DNA of 64,000 bases from Paralvinella palmiformis (GCA_025642065.1 JAODUP010000095.1:788501-852500); one strand, 5' to 3'; shown: positions 33,193 to 45,829, numbered from the stretch's first letter. Notes: generated by a model not told the origin, from the sequence alone. Numbers and translations: made by a program.

Positions 33193-33940
33193 CGTGTCGG
33201 GGGTGGGAGAGTATATCTAGATTTATAAACTAAATAAATTAAAGATCAAACGATTTGATGGAGATAATATTTTTATTTCCAGATAGGATGTCAGACTAGT
33301 ATCTTATTACGAACTGATATGTCATCTGTCATTTGTTATTAGTAAACAAGAATAAGAGAAACAATAAACGATATCTTAATACACGTGAAAACATGTCATT
33401 GTTATTATTATGAGGAATGGATGAGTGAGCGGTTAGTTAATTTGTTCAGCCATATCATCATCATCATCAACATTCTCATGATCGTCAAGATAAAAATATA
33501 GAGTTTAAACAGATTCTAAAACTTGACCATTATAACGGTTGGTTACTTTGTTCAGCCACATCATCATCAAAATAATCATCATCATCATTCTCAGCATCGT
33601 CAAGGTCATAATATAGAGTTTATACATTTTCCAAAACGTGGTCATAATATTTTCCTTCGCGCTCTTTTTATTAATTGTAATATGGAGCTGATTAACATCA
33701 GTAATGTGAGTAGTGTGAGTATTTCGTATTTTGGTATAGAGTATATATTGTTTATTAAGTGGCTGGTACTATCTTCTAACTAACAGGAAACAGATGTACA
33801 GCAAGATGGCGCCAAGTTATCCCGAAAACCTATACTGTCAGTGTGTTACCTCATGAGAGGAGACTTTAACGTCACGCTATAATTAATCTAATTGAAATGA
33901 TTACACACACACAGACATAGAGAGAGAGAGAGAGATACAT

Positions 33941-34072
33941 ACCTGGTATGAATGAAGCTCTTCCAGTATCAACACACCATCTAGCCTTTATCTCGTCTGA
34001 TGCAGCATCAATTCTCTGATCCTTTATATACACACGAAGCACGTTGTTCGGTTGTCTAACCGTCTGAATCAC
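33941..34072 (-). other. Possible 5' exon of EMI-EGF gene B
   Basis: Counterpart of 23367-23508 with the same donor (CCAG|GTATGT). It lacks nine bases within the frame and about 44 bases just upstream, including an acceptor-like TTTTATAG that is present in A. Open without an ATG; best read as 5' UTR. Confidence 0.4.
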
Positions 34073-34295
34073 GTCTAAATTTGGCAGATGGCGAATGCTA
34101 ATGACTCACTGAAGCTGTTTTCTAGAATGCGAAGAACCCAACAGAGAGCTGAGAGAGTCACGACTCTAGATAGAGATCACGTGATGTTTGACTGCATACG
34201 GACAAGAATATCTTCAAGTGATTCTAATCTGCTTTTTGTTTACTTCATTCGAAAGTAATATATTGTCGTATATGGATAAAAGGTACTAGTTCTCA

Positions 34296-34298
<3 letters not shown>

Positions 34299-34334
<36 letters not shown>

Positions 34335-34585
34335 TATATGTGTGTGTGTGTGTGTGTGTGTATGTGTGTATGTGTGTGGGTTCATATTTTTAACAGTAAG
34401 CAGTTGTCCTCAGATTATTATATATGGAAGATTTGCAAAAGTGTTATTCAATTAAATCAGTCAAAGTTGGAGGAGGGGGGGGGAGTGGAAGTCTCCTTTC
34501 GAGTATATTACCATATAGGCGTTCATGTTTTATACTCTGAAATCGGTCGACTTACCCAGCATAACGTTAAAGATGATCATTTAAT

Positions 34586-34638
<53 letters not shown>
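34299..34638. repeat. (TA)n, (TG)n and second (TA)n tracts
   Basis: TA/TG at about 34299-34378, a G run near 34474 and a TA run at about 34590-34638, all upstream of gene B. Confidence 0.9.
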
Positions 34639-34640
<2 letters not shown>

Positions 34641-34733
34641 ACTGAGTGTATGTTTCTGGCTAGGCTAATAGGATGAGTGTACACCGCCATATTTTCCTAC
34701 GTCATAGCAAAAAATGAATAGATAGAGCGTGGG

Positions 34734-34850
34734 ACTTCTTACTCATGGTCATGCTGTGTTAGAGGTCGCAGGTTCGAATTTAGGCCGTGACAGTATAGTA
34801 GGAGGTGTTTTTCATCGAACGAGGCAACTGACAAAGTTTTCTCAGCCGAT
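34734..34850 (+). repeat. SINE family 2, copy in duplication B
   Basis: Duplicate of 24265-24380: GGTCATGCTGTGTTAGAGG, B box GGTTCGAATTT, GTGACAGTATAGTAGGAGG and GAGGCAACTGACAAAG. Confidence 0.65.
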
Positions 34851-35118
34851 TGTGAAATATATTGTAAATTCTAAATTTGTTTACAATTAGTCCTCGTGGT
34901 GAAGCAATACATTACCAACCATATGTGTCTCCCTCATTTCAGGTAACCAGCCACGTAAAATAACTGTCATTTCTGACTTTATTAATATTATTATTATCTG
35001 ACGTAAATGGTGTTATAAAGGATTCTAATAAAATAATAAATGGATGTTTTACATTCCATGACGAATACTATGACTTTCTCATGTCCATGTTGTAATTCTA
35101 AGAACCATTCTGTGAAAT

Positions 35119-35633
35119 TAATTCTTCATGAACTTTACTTAATGTTTTGATTAATAATTGGGATATGTTGTTAAAAGAGCATACACTGAGTAAAGCCTGT
35201 GACTATATGTGGATCAGAGGTTTGTGTGTCTGAGTATTTGTTTGTGTGAAAAAGTTACACTCTAAATATACATATAGCAAGTGTTTTCACAGGCTATGTG
35301 AATTATTTGATTTAACACAAACTTATTCCAAATTAATTTTTTGACGAAGTATATGCATAAGTTATCTATAAATATATATTGTATTATGGCCTATGCATAT
35401 AAATATTTAGAGGTCAGTTTTGTGAGTCTGTGATGAAGTAGTATTATAAGGGATTTGAATGAATGATCAAATGTGTATTTTGGCTTCATCAAAAGGTATT
35501 TCAACATTCAATGTAATTCTACCAATATCTGCGACTAAACATGTATATGTATGGAAGTTATATGAGTGCACTCTAAACTTGACCCCTGAATGTGTGTGTG
35601 TGTGTTTATGTGTGTGTGTGTTTGTGTGTGTGT
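35119..35633. other. Gene-free stretch after duplication B
   Basis: No recognisable coding sequence. A TG-rich tract lies at about 35590-35632, next to the R1 repeat. Confidence 0.45.
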
Positions 35634-35928
35634 CTAAATGTAGAGATTACTATTTGTTGATAATGGAGTAGCAGACTTAGTTTATTAATAATTAGTAATC
35701 GACTATCTAGTTCCATCTGGGATGTCTACTTTTTTCAAACATAAATACATATTTCTATCTCATCTAGGATACTTTTTCTAACTTCACTCATAACTTGGTC
35801 ACAGTAACTGTCTGCTAAGGAGCAGAACGAGACTAGCCACTCGAGGGCGTTATTCATATATGATCATTGTGGGTCACTGCGGTCACAGTACAGAGAACGT
35901 CAACATAATTACACTCACAAGTAGACCC
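35634..35928. repeat. Dispersed repeat R1, copy 2
   Basis: Near-identical to 8704-8998 (for example ACTCGAGGGCGTTATTC here against ACTAGAGGGCGTTATTC there). It has a TG tract on the left and a CA/CG tract on the right, so R1 may insert into or end in microsatellite sequence. Confidence 0.85.
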
Positions 35929-36777
35929 CAAAAATCCGATTCGCAACACTCTCCACACACACACGCGCGCGCATAGCTGAGTTGTAAGTGCTATTTATCC
36001 GAGCCTACTTATTTGACATTCCATTATTCCGATATCCTGCTGTTCCGATATATGTTTCTGATTCGACTGTTTCGTCAAAAACATCCCGATTTCCGGATTA
36101 GCAAATGAGTGTCTAATTCCGAGATGTGTGCCATCGATATGATAATGTCGGACACCGAAAGAGAAATACAACGTGGCGTCGAATGTTTTCACCAAACACC
36201 AATCGAAGGCTCTCTGTCGGTCTACCAACACCCGTACCTAAGTACGTATATCTGCACAGACAAATTGCATAAATGTGTGTAAATGTCTTATCACTGATAA
36301 ACATTTAGCGGTAAACATGCGTATCTCATGTATATATGTTGGCGATGTTTACGCTGATCCAGGTTGGAGTTCCCTCGACCATAAGGTGACAGAATATACA
36401 GTAGCTTCCGAACCAGAATATGTAACTCTGAAATGCTTAAACCAGCCAACTTGTAGATTTTGAAGGAAAAAAGGTTATTTCAGCGAAAGATTTTATATAA
36501 CATCATACAAAAGAAGAAAAGATTATATATGGTCGAGTATAATAACAAATAACATTAGTGCAGAGCACTATTTTTGGGCATAAATATTTTAGAATGAGTT
36601 AGAATGTACATATAAACAGAGATGATGAGTAATTACAGATGAACATATAATTAATTATCAGTATCATTACGAATAAACATTGCATTATCTTAATACATAA
36701 AAACCAAACCCGCATTAAAAACCTTCCCTAAAATCATACTTTGGATATACACTGACTTGAGTTAAACCATATATCAT

Positions 36778-36867
<90 letters not shown>

Positions 36868-38172
36868 GATTTATATACTACAGTATTATCGACCCAAACA
36901 GCCTTGTATGTTGCTGAAATAGCTAAGTAAACTAAATAGTGAAATTCCACACTAAAGATTGTTTGTCATCTTGTAACAAGAATGACATGTCAGATTTATG
37001 ATAATGAACCGACGACGGCGTCAGTTAATAGTAGCTAGTAGCTTGTACTATGGAGGCAGATAAGGTCACGAAGATGGGTAAGCCAGAGCATCTGGATTCT
37101 GACTTGATCGGGATCGAGGTGGCTACATGATCTTTGTGCCACTTGACGTCAGAACACATCACTTTTTACTTCCTGCGCACAATCTGCCATTCGATGAAGC
37201 CGTAATGGCAACCATCGAGTAATTAGGATTTTCCCCTCATATCTGAGATATCAAGTAAAGTTCGTGATTATTATTGAGGGATTTTGGGTTATTTTTATAA
37301 GCATTACACACTTAAGTCACATCATTTGTGGGTTTCAGCTGTTCCTTTAAATGCTGCTTCGTGCGGCATTTAATCGACTCTACTCATGCCCAGAACTCGA
37401 TACATCAGTTCTGACATCTAGCGACCGGACTGCGATCTTCTATAACTGACAAGGCCTCTATTTTAGATAACAGTCGTGGGCTAAGTTCTGTGAAATAAAA
37501 ATTGTTACACGATAACATTATAATATACAATAAAAAGGAACTTAGCAGCACGAACCCAAAACAACTATAAACCTTCTGAAATTGACGATTCATCATCACT
37601 ACATATAACTTGCTACTAGATTACGAGTCTTCGTATTTTATGGAAATCTATTCAAAATTCTCGGTAGTCAAATGAGTCTATCTATAAAACAACTACTCGC
37701 TATCTGATCTGAGTGTTTGTTTCTGTGTGTATTACTTTATAAGTTCGCTGATAAACATCAGTGATAATTCACTGAATGACTAAAATATGAGAACATCAAT
37801 TGTATATTCTATCACCGTTACTTATTACTGACTGACAGGATGGAATATTTTATGCAAATGAAGTATCTACACTCAAAGACGCGTGTGTATTAATGCTTTA
37901 TTTAGAAAAAAATAGTATCTCTTGAAAACGTTTAAACATCCGGTGTTATTGTTTTGCGTGCCACATATTGCGGCTTTTCTAACGCCTTGGTTAAACCCCC
38001 CTCCCTGCCCATGTGTGAGGTATATTTCATATTTCACTTCGCCTCATTTCTTTTCTAGGTCGCTCGGTCTAGCTTAGCGTAGGATAGCAACAAACAGTTA
38101 TATTTCTAATTCCATGAGAAATATTCAATGTTTTGTATTCTGCTTATACGAAATATATTATAAACGTTACAT
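35929..38172. other. Gene-free stretch with (CT)n(TA)n microsatellite and a faint SINE trace
   Basis: A CT run then TA run covers about 36780-36865. Short frames at 35995-36304 and 36275-36463 have no recognisable motif. Sequence at about 38028-38090 (CACTTCGCCTCATT..GGTCGCTCGGTCTAGCTTA) resembles a decayed SINE family 1 body. Confidence 0.4.
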
Positions 38173-38375
38173 GTTGTAATATCCACTAGTTTTAATTATA
38201 TCAGTATAGTCTTATATTGTGGCACAGCTACTACTACTCCTTTGTATATAATGATACCACCCTATTGTGGTGCCACCTACCCAATTGTTGTCTATTGTTA
38301 GCCTAATAAAGCCATGGGTTCTCAATTGGCATTATCACTTATTAATTCTTCTACTGAATAGAACATATTGAAACA
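38173..38375 (+). repeat. Candidate 5' LTR of a small LTR element
   Basis: Begins near TGTTGTAATATCC, contains CCTAATAAAGCC as a probable polyadenylation signal and ends in ACATATTGAAACA. The last 50 bases recur at 39091-39141. A primer-binding site follows at once. The left edge is a guess. Confidence 0.65.
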
Positions 38376-38387
38376 TGGTGGCAGCGG
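38376..38387 (+). promoter_or_regulatory. Primer-binding site, tRNA-Leu type
   Basis: TGGTGGCAGCGG directly abuts the LTR end. It is the complement of CCGCTGCCACCA, the 3' end found on some animal tRNA-Leu. Confidence 0.75.
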
Positions 38388-38506
38388 TTTGAAAAAGAAG
38401 CTAAGTTCACGAACTATAAAGGTAACTAATCGTCAGTGACCACTCTAGCACGTAAACATACAAATTTGATGTTGGAAATGAATATTATTGAGCGATAATA
38501 AGTGAA

Positions 38507-38756
38507 TTGAAGAAAATGGCTGATGACGGCGACCATGTTGCTGCTAGCGCTAACAACCAAGCAGGTCCACCACGTTTGTCTCACCTGAGAGTGAACTCTC
38601 CACAAACACTAACTATGATGGATTTGAAAGAAGAGGGGTGGAAGTTGTGGAAGCAGGAATGGAAGAATTATGTAAAAATTACCCAGCTTGATAAACATCT
38701 CGAAGATGTACAGACCGCTTTACTATTACATTGTGCCGCGAGGAACATTCTTAGAG
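38507..38756 (+). pseudogene. gag N-terminal fragment of the LTR element
   Basis: The frame starts MKKMADDGDHV and reads EEGWKLWKQEWKNYVKITQL. This W..W...W..Y pattern is typical of the start of gag in gypsy-type elements. It breaks off after about 83 codons where a SINE begins, and the rest of gag and pol is absent. Confidence 0.7.
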
Positions 38757-39090
38757 TGAGCTCCGGTGGCCTAGCGGTTAAGCACCCGGTACTTGGTGCA
38801 AACGGTCACAGGTTCAAACCCCGTCGGCTCACAACATCGTGGGTGGCTGACCACGTTAAATGGCGCTGCTGTCTCCACTGAATTATTTAAAATAAAGGGG
38901 GACGTTAAAAACCCCTTGAGTACATAAAACACTGGCAGTGACCACCCTCAGGGTATTTCGGCTCCATCTTTCCGTACTGCTCCCCTGTGAGTGGTGGGGG
39001 AGGAGGTTTCTCAACCACTCCAACATAGAGGCTGTGCTGATTAAGCGACAGCCTGGGGATTCTCCCCGAACAACAAAACAAACAAACAAC
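38757..39090 (+). repeat. SINE family 3 inserted in gag
   Basis: Head GAGCTCCGGTGGCCTAGCGG TTAAGC has an A box and, after about 40 bases, GGTTCAAACCCC is a perfect B box. A body of about 250 bases ends in AAC/AAAC units. The head is about 75 bases and tRNA-like, but its acceptor stem is only half paired, so it is not a functional tRNA. Confidence 0.8.
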
Positions 39091-39141
39091 TGGCGTTATC
39101 ACTTATTAATTGTTCTACTGAATAGAACATATTGAAACATT
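39091..39141 (+). repeat. 3' LTR tail of the small LTR element
   Basis: TGGCGTTATCACTTATTAAT ..ATTGAAACA repeats the end of the 5' LTR with two substitutions. With the 5' LTR and gag it marks the remains of one internally deleted element. Confidence 0.75.
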
Positions 39142-39189
39142 ACAGACACACTCAACTCACGGGCTGATACTCTAAATGCGCCAGAAAGT

Positions 39190-40900
39190 CAATTAGTTAT
39201 CTGCTGCGTAAGACCCCACGTCCACGGTAAGACCATCTACTCATCAATATGTAAGAAACCAAACACAAATGATAAGGTCTACTGCAAATATTTGGATCGT
39301 TCTGCCAACAAACGCCACACAAATGATATAACGGCACAGATATACATGTAGAAAATGTAACTATTGGTCTGATAAATGGTCAGTTAACCTGTAATAAATG
39401 TGACCAAGTATTCGATATTGTTAAAGATATCGATCTTGATTATGTTGTTATTACTGACTCCAGCTCGATACTCATTCCCTCATGCAGCTATAGGATCGAC
39501 TGACAAAAAGCTATTATCTACTGATTACACTAAGAAGAATGATATCAAAACTGCGTATTTCCTAAAAGAATGTTTGGAGTTGTTTTCACTTTCTCAACAT
39601 CAACAGTGGCATATTTTGGTATTTGGTGATTTGAATACATGTATGTTGGAATTAATACAGATACCAAACCAGTGGCTGACATTTCCAGATCAGCCAATCT
39701 CATGTAACATGTGCAAGAACATATACATAAGACATGCTTGGATCTTAGATCTTGTCATCTTCCGAGTAGGTAACAACTTGATGGGGGAAGCCGTGGTTGT
39801 GTCTTTCCTTCTAGCACATTATCACTGGGTATGCCATTGGCAGAATAGTCATACTTATCTATCACAGATATATTTGAGGCTGTAACAGAGTGTGATATCA
39901 GACAGTTGAGAAAATGTCATTCAATTATTTCTCTGCAGTTGATAGTATGCATACATGACTACTAAAAAGGTGTGTCAATATGTTCTGATAAGTTCAATTA
40001 TATAGATAACTAATAAATCATTATCCCTGGGTGTTATTCCATGAAAGGTGCTCTTGTATAGCTATCAATTAAAAAACACTTTGGGTTCTGAATAATTACA
40101 GGCTTGTTCCAAATTTAAGATTTGTATCTGAAATTATAGAAATATAGGACAGTTGCTTTTCATTTAAAGAAATATTTATTCAAACAATAACTTTAATGGA
40201 TCAGAACAATCTGCATAAAAAAGTGTTCACTGCACTGAAACAACCTCGTTGATATTATGGTGTCAGTTGATAACGGTAAGCCAGTATTATTTGTTTTTCT
40301 ATTGTATTTGATATAATTAGTCATAATGTTGAAAAACATGTTTGGTTTATATGGTAATTTACTTGAATGGTGTCAGTTTTATTTTGAACAATGCTCCCAG
40401 ACAGTCCGCGTTTATGGTATTTAGTTTGATGTTTTGCCATTGTTATCTGGTGTACGACAGGGCATACTCTCTGGTATAGACGCCCACTTGGGATTAAGTG
40501 AATTAAATTGATCCTTCTTGAAGAATGTAGAACATTGTTTTGAGGATATTCAGCTATGGATAACTCACTTAAAATCTTCTTAAATTAAATGACAATGAAA
40601 TAAATATGATCTATTTTGCTTTATTGCACCATGTTAAATCCTCCAAAACACCAGCTTCATAGATTGGTGCATCTTCTGTTCCGCATAATGGGTAAGGAAC
40701 AAATCTAGGGGTCAGTTTTGGTAAATGCATTAATATGTATGAACGTGTCACATATCAGTATGCCGAGCTGCCTACTGTACCATCCTCCTACTATGGCCTT
40801 CTGACTCGTACCATGTCTCAGTGTCTGTGATCTTGGGTACAGACTACAGGCCTACATACAGAACACAAGGTCAGGTAAAAATGTCATGAGTGATAATATT
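39190..40900 (+). pseudogene. Strongly decayed LINE (endonuclease and reverse transcriptase traces)
   Basis: An endonuclease-like start (GLINGQLTCNK .. DIDLDYVVIT) lies near 39363-39460, followed by HILVFGDLNT (GDxN motif, about 39610-39640) and an AHYHWV remnant near 39820. A reverse-transcriptase motif, SGVRQGILSG, is found at about 40447-40476. The order is right for a LINE ORF2 on the plus strand. Frames are broken throughout. Confidence 0.6.
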
Positions 40901-41737
40901 GATGAGAGTAAGGGATGAGCTTAAAAAACAATCCTAGTTTAATATATTTTTGATTAATATGTTTCCATGCTAATATTAAAGTATTGATTGAGTACTAAAA
41001 TATTACATTCATGTATGACATGAACTTTTTATTTGATTAACTCATATTCATGAATTAGTAAATTAAACAAATTAGGTTAAATAATTATCTAACCACTCTA
41101 TTACATATCTAACTGCATTATGCTAGATTGTTTCATGAAAAAAAATATTCATAATATGTTGCCTCTCAGTGTACGTGTCTCTATGATATGCAATGTATAG
41201 TTAACTATACTACAGGCTACCTGAAACATTTACCTGCTGTGATATCAGTTAATAAATATATTACGCTTTTATTCCCTCTCCAGAAAAAGTGAGATAAAGG
41301 CATAATAAGTAACCATAATAAGCCTATTCATAAATTTTTTGGGCATAACTTATTGTAGATTAGCATAATGTGTTCAACAATATTTGCAATTGATGTATTT
41401 CTTGAATACATTCCCTGAGACTGAATAATGTGAAAACTATTCCTATGCAAATATCAAATATATATTTTATTGTGAAATCTACTGAGTATTTAGCTCACAT
41501 TTCATCCAATAACACTGGCTCATGATGATTCTAGAACTACCGGTAAGCACCATTTAATAAATATGATAACATAATCCCTAAATAACATCATCTAATTTCA
41601 ATGAGTTCCATTCTTCAATAATCACACACAATTCCCAAATAACCTCATTTGATTCTTATTTCACTATGTTGTAATGTTGTCAATTTACAGCAGTCCACAA
41701 TTAATTATATCGAGGACTTGATGTTGGTACTTAGAAT
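40901..41737. other. Gene-free AT-rich stretch
   Basis: No recognisable frame or repeat family. Confidence 0.45.
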
Positions 41738-41836
41738 TGTAACGGACCGAAAACAGTTTAGAGAATAAACCAGATGGTCAAGATTGTATCTATGATTTAT
41801 TAATAATATACTAGATGACAATCTACAAACATAACA
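41738..41836 (+). repeat. Candidate 99-bp 5' LTR of the Mag-like gypsy element
   Basis: Starts TGTAACGGACCG and ends AACATAACA (TG..CA form) one base before a primer-binding site. Very short LTRs are known in the Mag clade of gypsy elements. No second copy was found downstream, so the left edge rests on form only. Confidence 0.6.
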
Positions 41837-41837
41837 T

Positions 41838-41848
41838 TGGCGACGAGG
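41838..41848 (+). promoter_or_regulatory. Primer-binding site, tRNA-Ser type
   Basis: TGGCGACGAGG is the exact complement of CCTCGTCGCCA, the 3' end of animal tRNA-Ser(GCU). It lies one base after the LTR. Confidence 0.8.
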
Positions 41849-41882
41849 TTATTCTGTGTTAATCGTTATCTGTGTGTACACG

Positions 41883-43315
41883 ATGGCAGGTGCATTGCCA
41901 ATATCTCCAACGTTTGAGTGTGAGGTCTTAAATAATGCCGGTCCACGTTGGACGAAGTGGTTGATCATTTTGAAGTGTTGTTATCCGCCATGGACTTTCG
42001 TGATACGGAACCAGAGAAGAAAAGAAAAAAAGCTTTGATATTGCACTATATGGGTGCAGAGTGCTATGACATTTATGAAACTTTGAAGAACGAAGAAGAC
42101 GATTACAGTGCTGTCAAAACGAAAATGAATGACTATGTTGTGGCAAAATATAATAATGAGTTTGAAAAATACATTTTCAGACAGGCAAGTCAGAAAAAAG
42201 GTCAGAATTTGGATCAGTTTTGCACAAGATTAAAGCAATTGTCTGTCAATTGTGACTTTACAGAAGGCACAGTGGAAAATGAAGTAAAAACGCAAATGAT
42301 TCATGGCTGTATGTCCAAAAGCTTGAGAAAAAAGGGCTTCTCAAAACCTATGGACTTGAAAACACTGCTAGATCATGGTAAATTGATAGAGCTAGCGCTT
42401 TCTCAGTCTCATACAATAGAGGGTGGAATGACAGCCGAAACGTCAAATCGTCTGAAAAATCATTTGACATATTTTCTAGTGCCTCGCGCACTTGTTTCAA
42501 CTGTGGTGGTCAGTACCCACATGAAGATGAGTGTCCAGCAAAACATCGTCGTTGTTACAAATGTAAATCGTATGGACACTACTCGAAAATTTGTAAGCGA
42601 AGAACAAACAAATAAAGTTTCTATCAGCAACGTCGCAGGTAATTGTGATAGTGGTTCTGATTATTCACTGGCAGTACGAAAAGGTGAGGAGAAAATTCCT
42701 GCAATTAACATTCAACTAGCTGGGGTAGATGTTATGATGTTCCTAGACAGTGGAACTAGTGTAAACACTGTGGATGTGAAAACTCATAAAACACTGTGTG
42801 AACATTCTAAAGAATTTTGTGAGTTATCAAAATCAGACACGAAATTATTCCCTTACGCGTCCACAAAAGTATTAGACTTGAAAGGAACATTCAGTACAAC
42901 AATTACATCGCCTAAGACTGGAGTAAAATTTGATGATGAATTCTATGTTGTGAGTGAGGCTAAAAGCTATTTACTGTCTTATGACACTGCAAAACGGCTG
43001 AAATTAATCTCAATCATCAATGCTACAGAAGATTCAAGATCAAATGTGACAAATAAAATTGTACATGATTTTGATTCAATATTCCACCTAGGAAAACTGA
43101 AGGATTTCCCGCTACAACTGAATATTGATGATACAGTAACCCGTGCATCAAAAACACAGACAGTTCCCTTTTCAACAAGACCCCAAATTAAGCGGCAATC
43201 AAGCAGCTATATGAGGATGACATATGTGAAGATCCCTCCCCCCCTTTTGGGGTCACCTATAGTGGTGTACCTAAGCCACGTGATCCTGATAACACCAGAC
43301 TGTGTGTTGATATGA
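41883..43315 (+). pseudogene. gag and aspartic protease of the gypsy element, frameshifted
   Basis: Starts MAGALPISPTFE and shifts frame near 41962, then runs as a long frame with RQASQKKGQNLDQFCTRLKQ, the usual gag core. A CCHC zinc knuckle (CYKCKSYGHYSKIC) is readable only in another frame at about 42490-42600, so there are breaks on both sides of it. Back in the main frame, MFLDSGTSVNTVD gives the protease active site (DSG). The C-terminal part leads toward reverse transcriptase but shifts near 43230. Confidence 0.85.
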
Positions 43316-44491
43316 GGGCTGCTAACCAAGCCATAGGAAGAGTCAAACATCCAATGCCAACTGTTCATGAGTTGATACATGACCTGAATGGTTGTTGTGT
43401 ATTTACAAAATTGGACCTCAATCAGGGCTATCACCAGGTGGAGCTGCATCCTGACAGCCGATACATCACTACGTTTAGTTCACATCTAGGACTGTACCGT
43501 TACAAGTGTTTAAATGTTGGTGTAAATGCCGCCAGTGAAAACTTTCAACAAATCATCGAGCAAGTGTTACATGGGCTTGATGGAGTAAAGAACATTTCTG
43601 ATGACATCATCATTGCCAGTTGGAATGATGTAGAACATGAGAAACACGTCCGTGCATGTCTGGAACGTCTCATGAAGAAGGGCTTATCACTCAATCGAAA
43701 TAAATGCAAATTCTTCCAATCCTCTGTGGAATTCTTCGACAGCATGTTTAGTGAACATGGTGTTTCGCCAGATCCGAAAGAAGTAAAGTCTGTTCGTGAT
43801 GTGCCGAGACCGACAGACAAGCGACAGGTGAAGTCTATTCTAGGCATGGCGAATTACGTACAAAGATATATACCTGGTCTAGCCTCTCTTGTGAAACCAC
43901 TTAAGAGAGCTCACTCGTAAGAATAGTCTGTTTGAGCGGACCAGTGAGTGTGAAGATGCCTGGTTAAAATTGAAGGACAGTTTGACAAGTGATAGTGTCA
44001 TGTCGTACTTCAATCACAAGTTAGAGACCGAGTTAGTGGCCGATACATCACCGCATGGTGTTAGTGCTATTTTAACCCAGATACAACCCACTAAAGATGG
44101 CCATAGAGATGTTCAAATTGTCGCATATGCATCACGTGCACTGGACGACGTAGAATCTCATTACTCGCAAACAGAGCGAGGAGCTCTACCTGTTCGATGG
44201 GGAGTCGAACATTTTCATCTGTATCTGCACGGCATAAACTTTTCAGTGGTCACAGACCACAAAGCATATTCTCAAATGGTGTCGCTTAGCCATCTCCTTG
44301 CATTGAACGATGGTGTTTACGTCTACAGCAATATACATTTAACACAGTGTACCGACCCGGCGCTGATAATCCAGCTGATTACATGTCGCGTCACCCAGTC
44401 GCATCTACAAGTGAGCTTGGCAGGAAGGTCACAGATGAATATATCAACTACGTGTGTGAAACAGCGTGTCCCAAAGCATTGTCGCATATAG
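43312..44491 (+). pseudogene. Reverse transcriptase and RNase H of the gypsy element
   Basis: RVKHPMPTVHELIHDLNG, FTKLDLNQGYHQVELH, LNVGVNAASENFQQI and the catalytic ISDDIII fall in 43312-43920. A stop then interrupts before RNase H at 43970-44270, where ELVADTSPHGVSAIL, YASRALDDVESHYSQTERGA and VVTDHKA are visible. A further shift follows before YRPGADNPADYMSRHP. Confidence 0.9.
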
Positions 44492-45371
44492 AAGTAATTC
44501 AAGCGACACAACAGGACCCCATGCTGCAAAATGTGATTAAATGTCAACAAATTGGGCTATGGCATGAATTTAAAAACTGTGAAGAAATGTCAATATACGG
44601 AACATTGTCCAGTGAACTTAGTGTTACAGAGAACGGAATTCTGTTACGAGGACACCGGATTGTTATTCCTGTGACGAAGAGGCGTAAAGTTGTACAAAAA
44701 TAAAGGGCATAAAGGGGTTGGTAAAAACAAAGTCCCTGTTGAGAGCTAAGGTGTGGTTTCCCTACATGGATAAGCTCATCGAAGACATATGAAAACCTGT
44801 GCTACATGTGCTGTGGTCACTAAAGATGAACGTCTACAACCGTTACAAACGTCACAGCTACCTGATAAAGCTTGGCAGTCTCTGTGTGCTGATTTTTGTG
44901 TGCTATATCCTAGCGGAGATTATTGTCTAGTAGTTCTTGACGAATATTCACGATTTCCTGTGGTGGAGCTGGTGAGATCCACATCAGCCAGAAGTGTAAT
45001 CCCAGTATTTGACAAAATATTTGCAACACACGGAATGCCAGAAACATTAGAAACTGACAACGGACTTTCAAGGATTTGAATTCCGTAAATTCATGCAATA
45101 TTGTGGTATATGTCATCGTCGGATTACGCCACTGTGGCCAAGATCTAACGCGCAAACAGAAAACTTTATGAAACCTTTGAACAAGGCAATTAAAAGTGCT
45201 ACTGTGGAAGGGAAGTCGTGGAGACAGGAAATGTACAAATTCCTACGAAATTACCACCCAACGCCACATGTGACAACAGGTCGACCACCTGCAGAACTCT
45301 TGTTTGGTTCGAACATGAAAGTGCTATTACCCGAACTATTCATTCGAGTTGAAGATACAGAACTGCGATAG
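44347..45371 (+). pseudogene. Integrase region of the gypsy element
   Basis: YRPGADNPADYMSRHP is the typical linker before integrase. After a stop near 44700, TCATCAVVTKDERLQPLQ gives the CxxC half of the zinc-binding motif. Catalytic residues are visible as CADF, ETDNG and AQTENF (D, D, E), with a frame break between the second and third at about 45070. The frame ends at 45371 with no 3' LTR found after it. Confidence 0.88.
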
Positions 45372-45546
45372 CATGTAATTATATTCAGGTTTGAACAGCA
45401 TAGATACCAATGCCTTAATAAGTGTACATTTATCATTTGACATTGTGTGAACCCTCACAAAAATGTACTTTTACTGCATACATGCTTAAATTCCCCACTT
45501 GTACTGAATACATCTTTTGAATATGAGTTGTCATTGGATATGTTTG

Positions 45547-45547
<1 letters not shown>

Positions 45548-45616
<69 letters not shown>

Positions 45617-45769
45617 TCAAACCTGTTCTTAACGCCACTATGTGGGGACTTGCTGAAAGTGGCGTTTACAGACAGGTGGAGCTTCCAGACAGGTGGAACC
45701 CCAGCCACTTAATTAAAGGTGGAATTTCCAGTGATTGAACAACATAGAGTACATACATGTCATTAGATG

Positions 45770-45827
<58 letters not shown>
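45548..45827. repeat. Two (TA)n tracts flanking a pogo/Tigger-like end
   Basis: TA runs at 45548-45614 and 45772-45827. Starting at 45615, CAGTCAAACCTGTTCTTAAC GCC has the classic form of a pogo/Tigger terminus next to a TA target. The rest (to about 45740) has no matching right end, so it is a fragment. Confidence 0.6.

Positions 45828-45829
<2 letters not shown>

Larger units (their letters stand above)
29170..35118. repeat. Segmental duplication, copy B
   Basis: Direct-orientation partner of 19185-24655. Longer by about 500 bases, mainly because it keeps a full SINE and neighbouring sequence at 32998-33590 that copy A has lost. Confidence 0.9.
41738..45371 (+). mobile_element. Gypsy/Ty3 element, Mag (SURL-like) clade, inactive
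   Basis: Gag, protease, reverse transcriptase, RNase H and integrase signatures occur in the normal gypsy order over 3.6 kb behind an LTR and primer site. At least five frame breaks and no visible 3' LTR show it cannot be active. The ISDDIII active site and the integrase style (SGDYCLVVLDEYSRFP) point to Mag/SURL rather than chromoviruses. Confidence 0.85.

Noticed and set aside
36275..36463. Possible exon with DPGWSSLDHK and PTCRF
   Set aside because: No splice partner, no family resemblance and no second copy; treated as chance.
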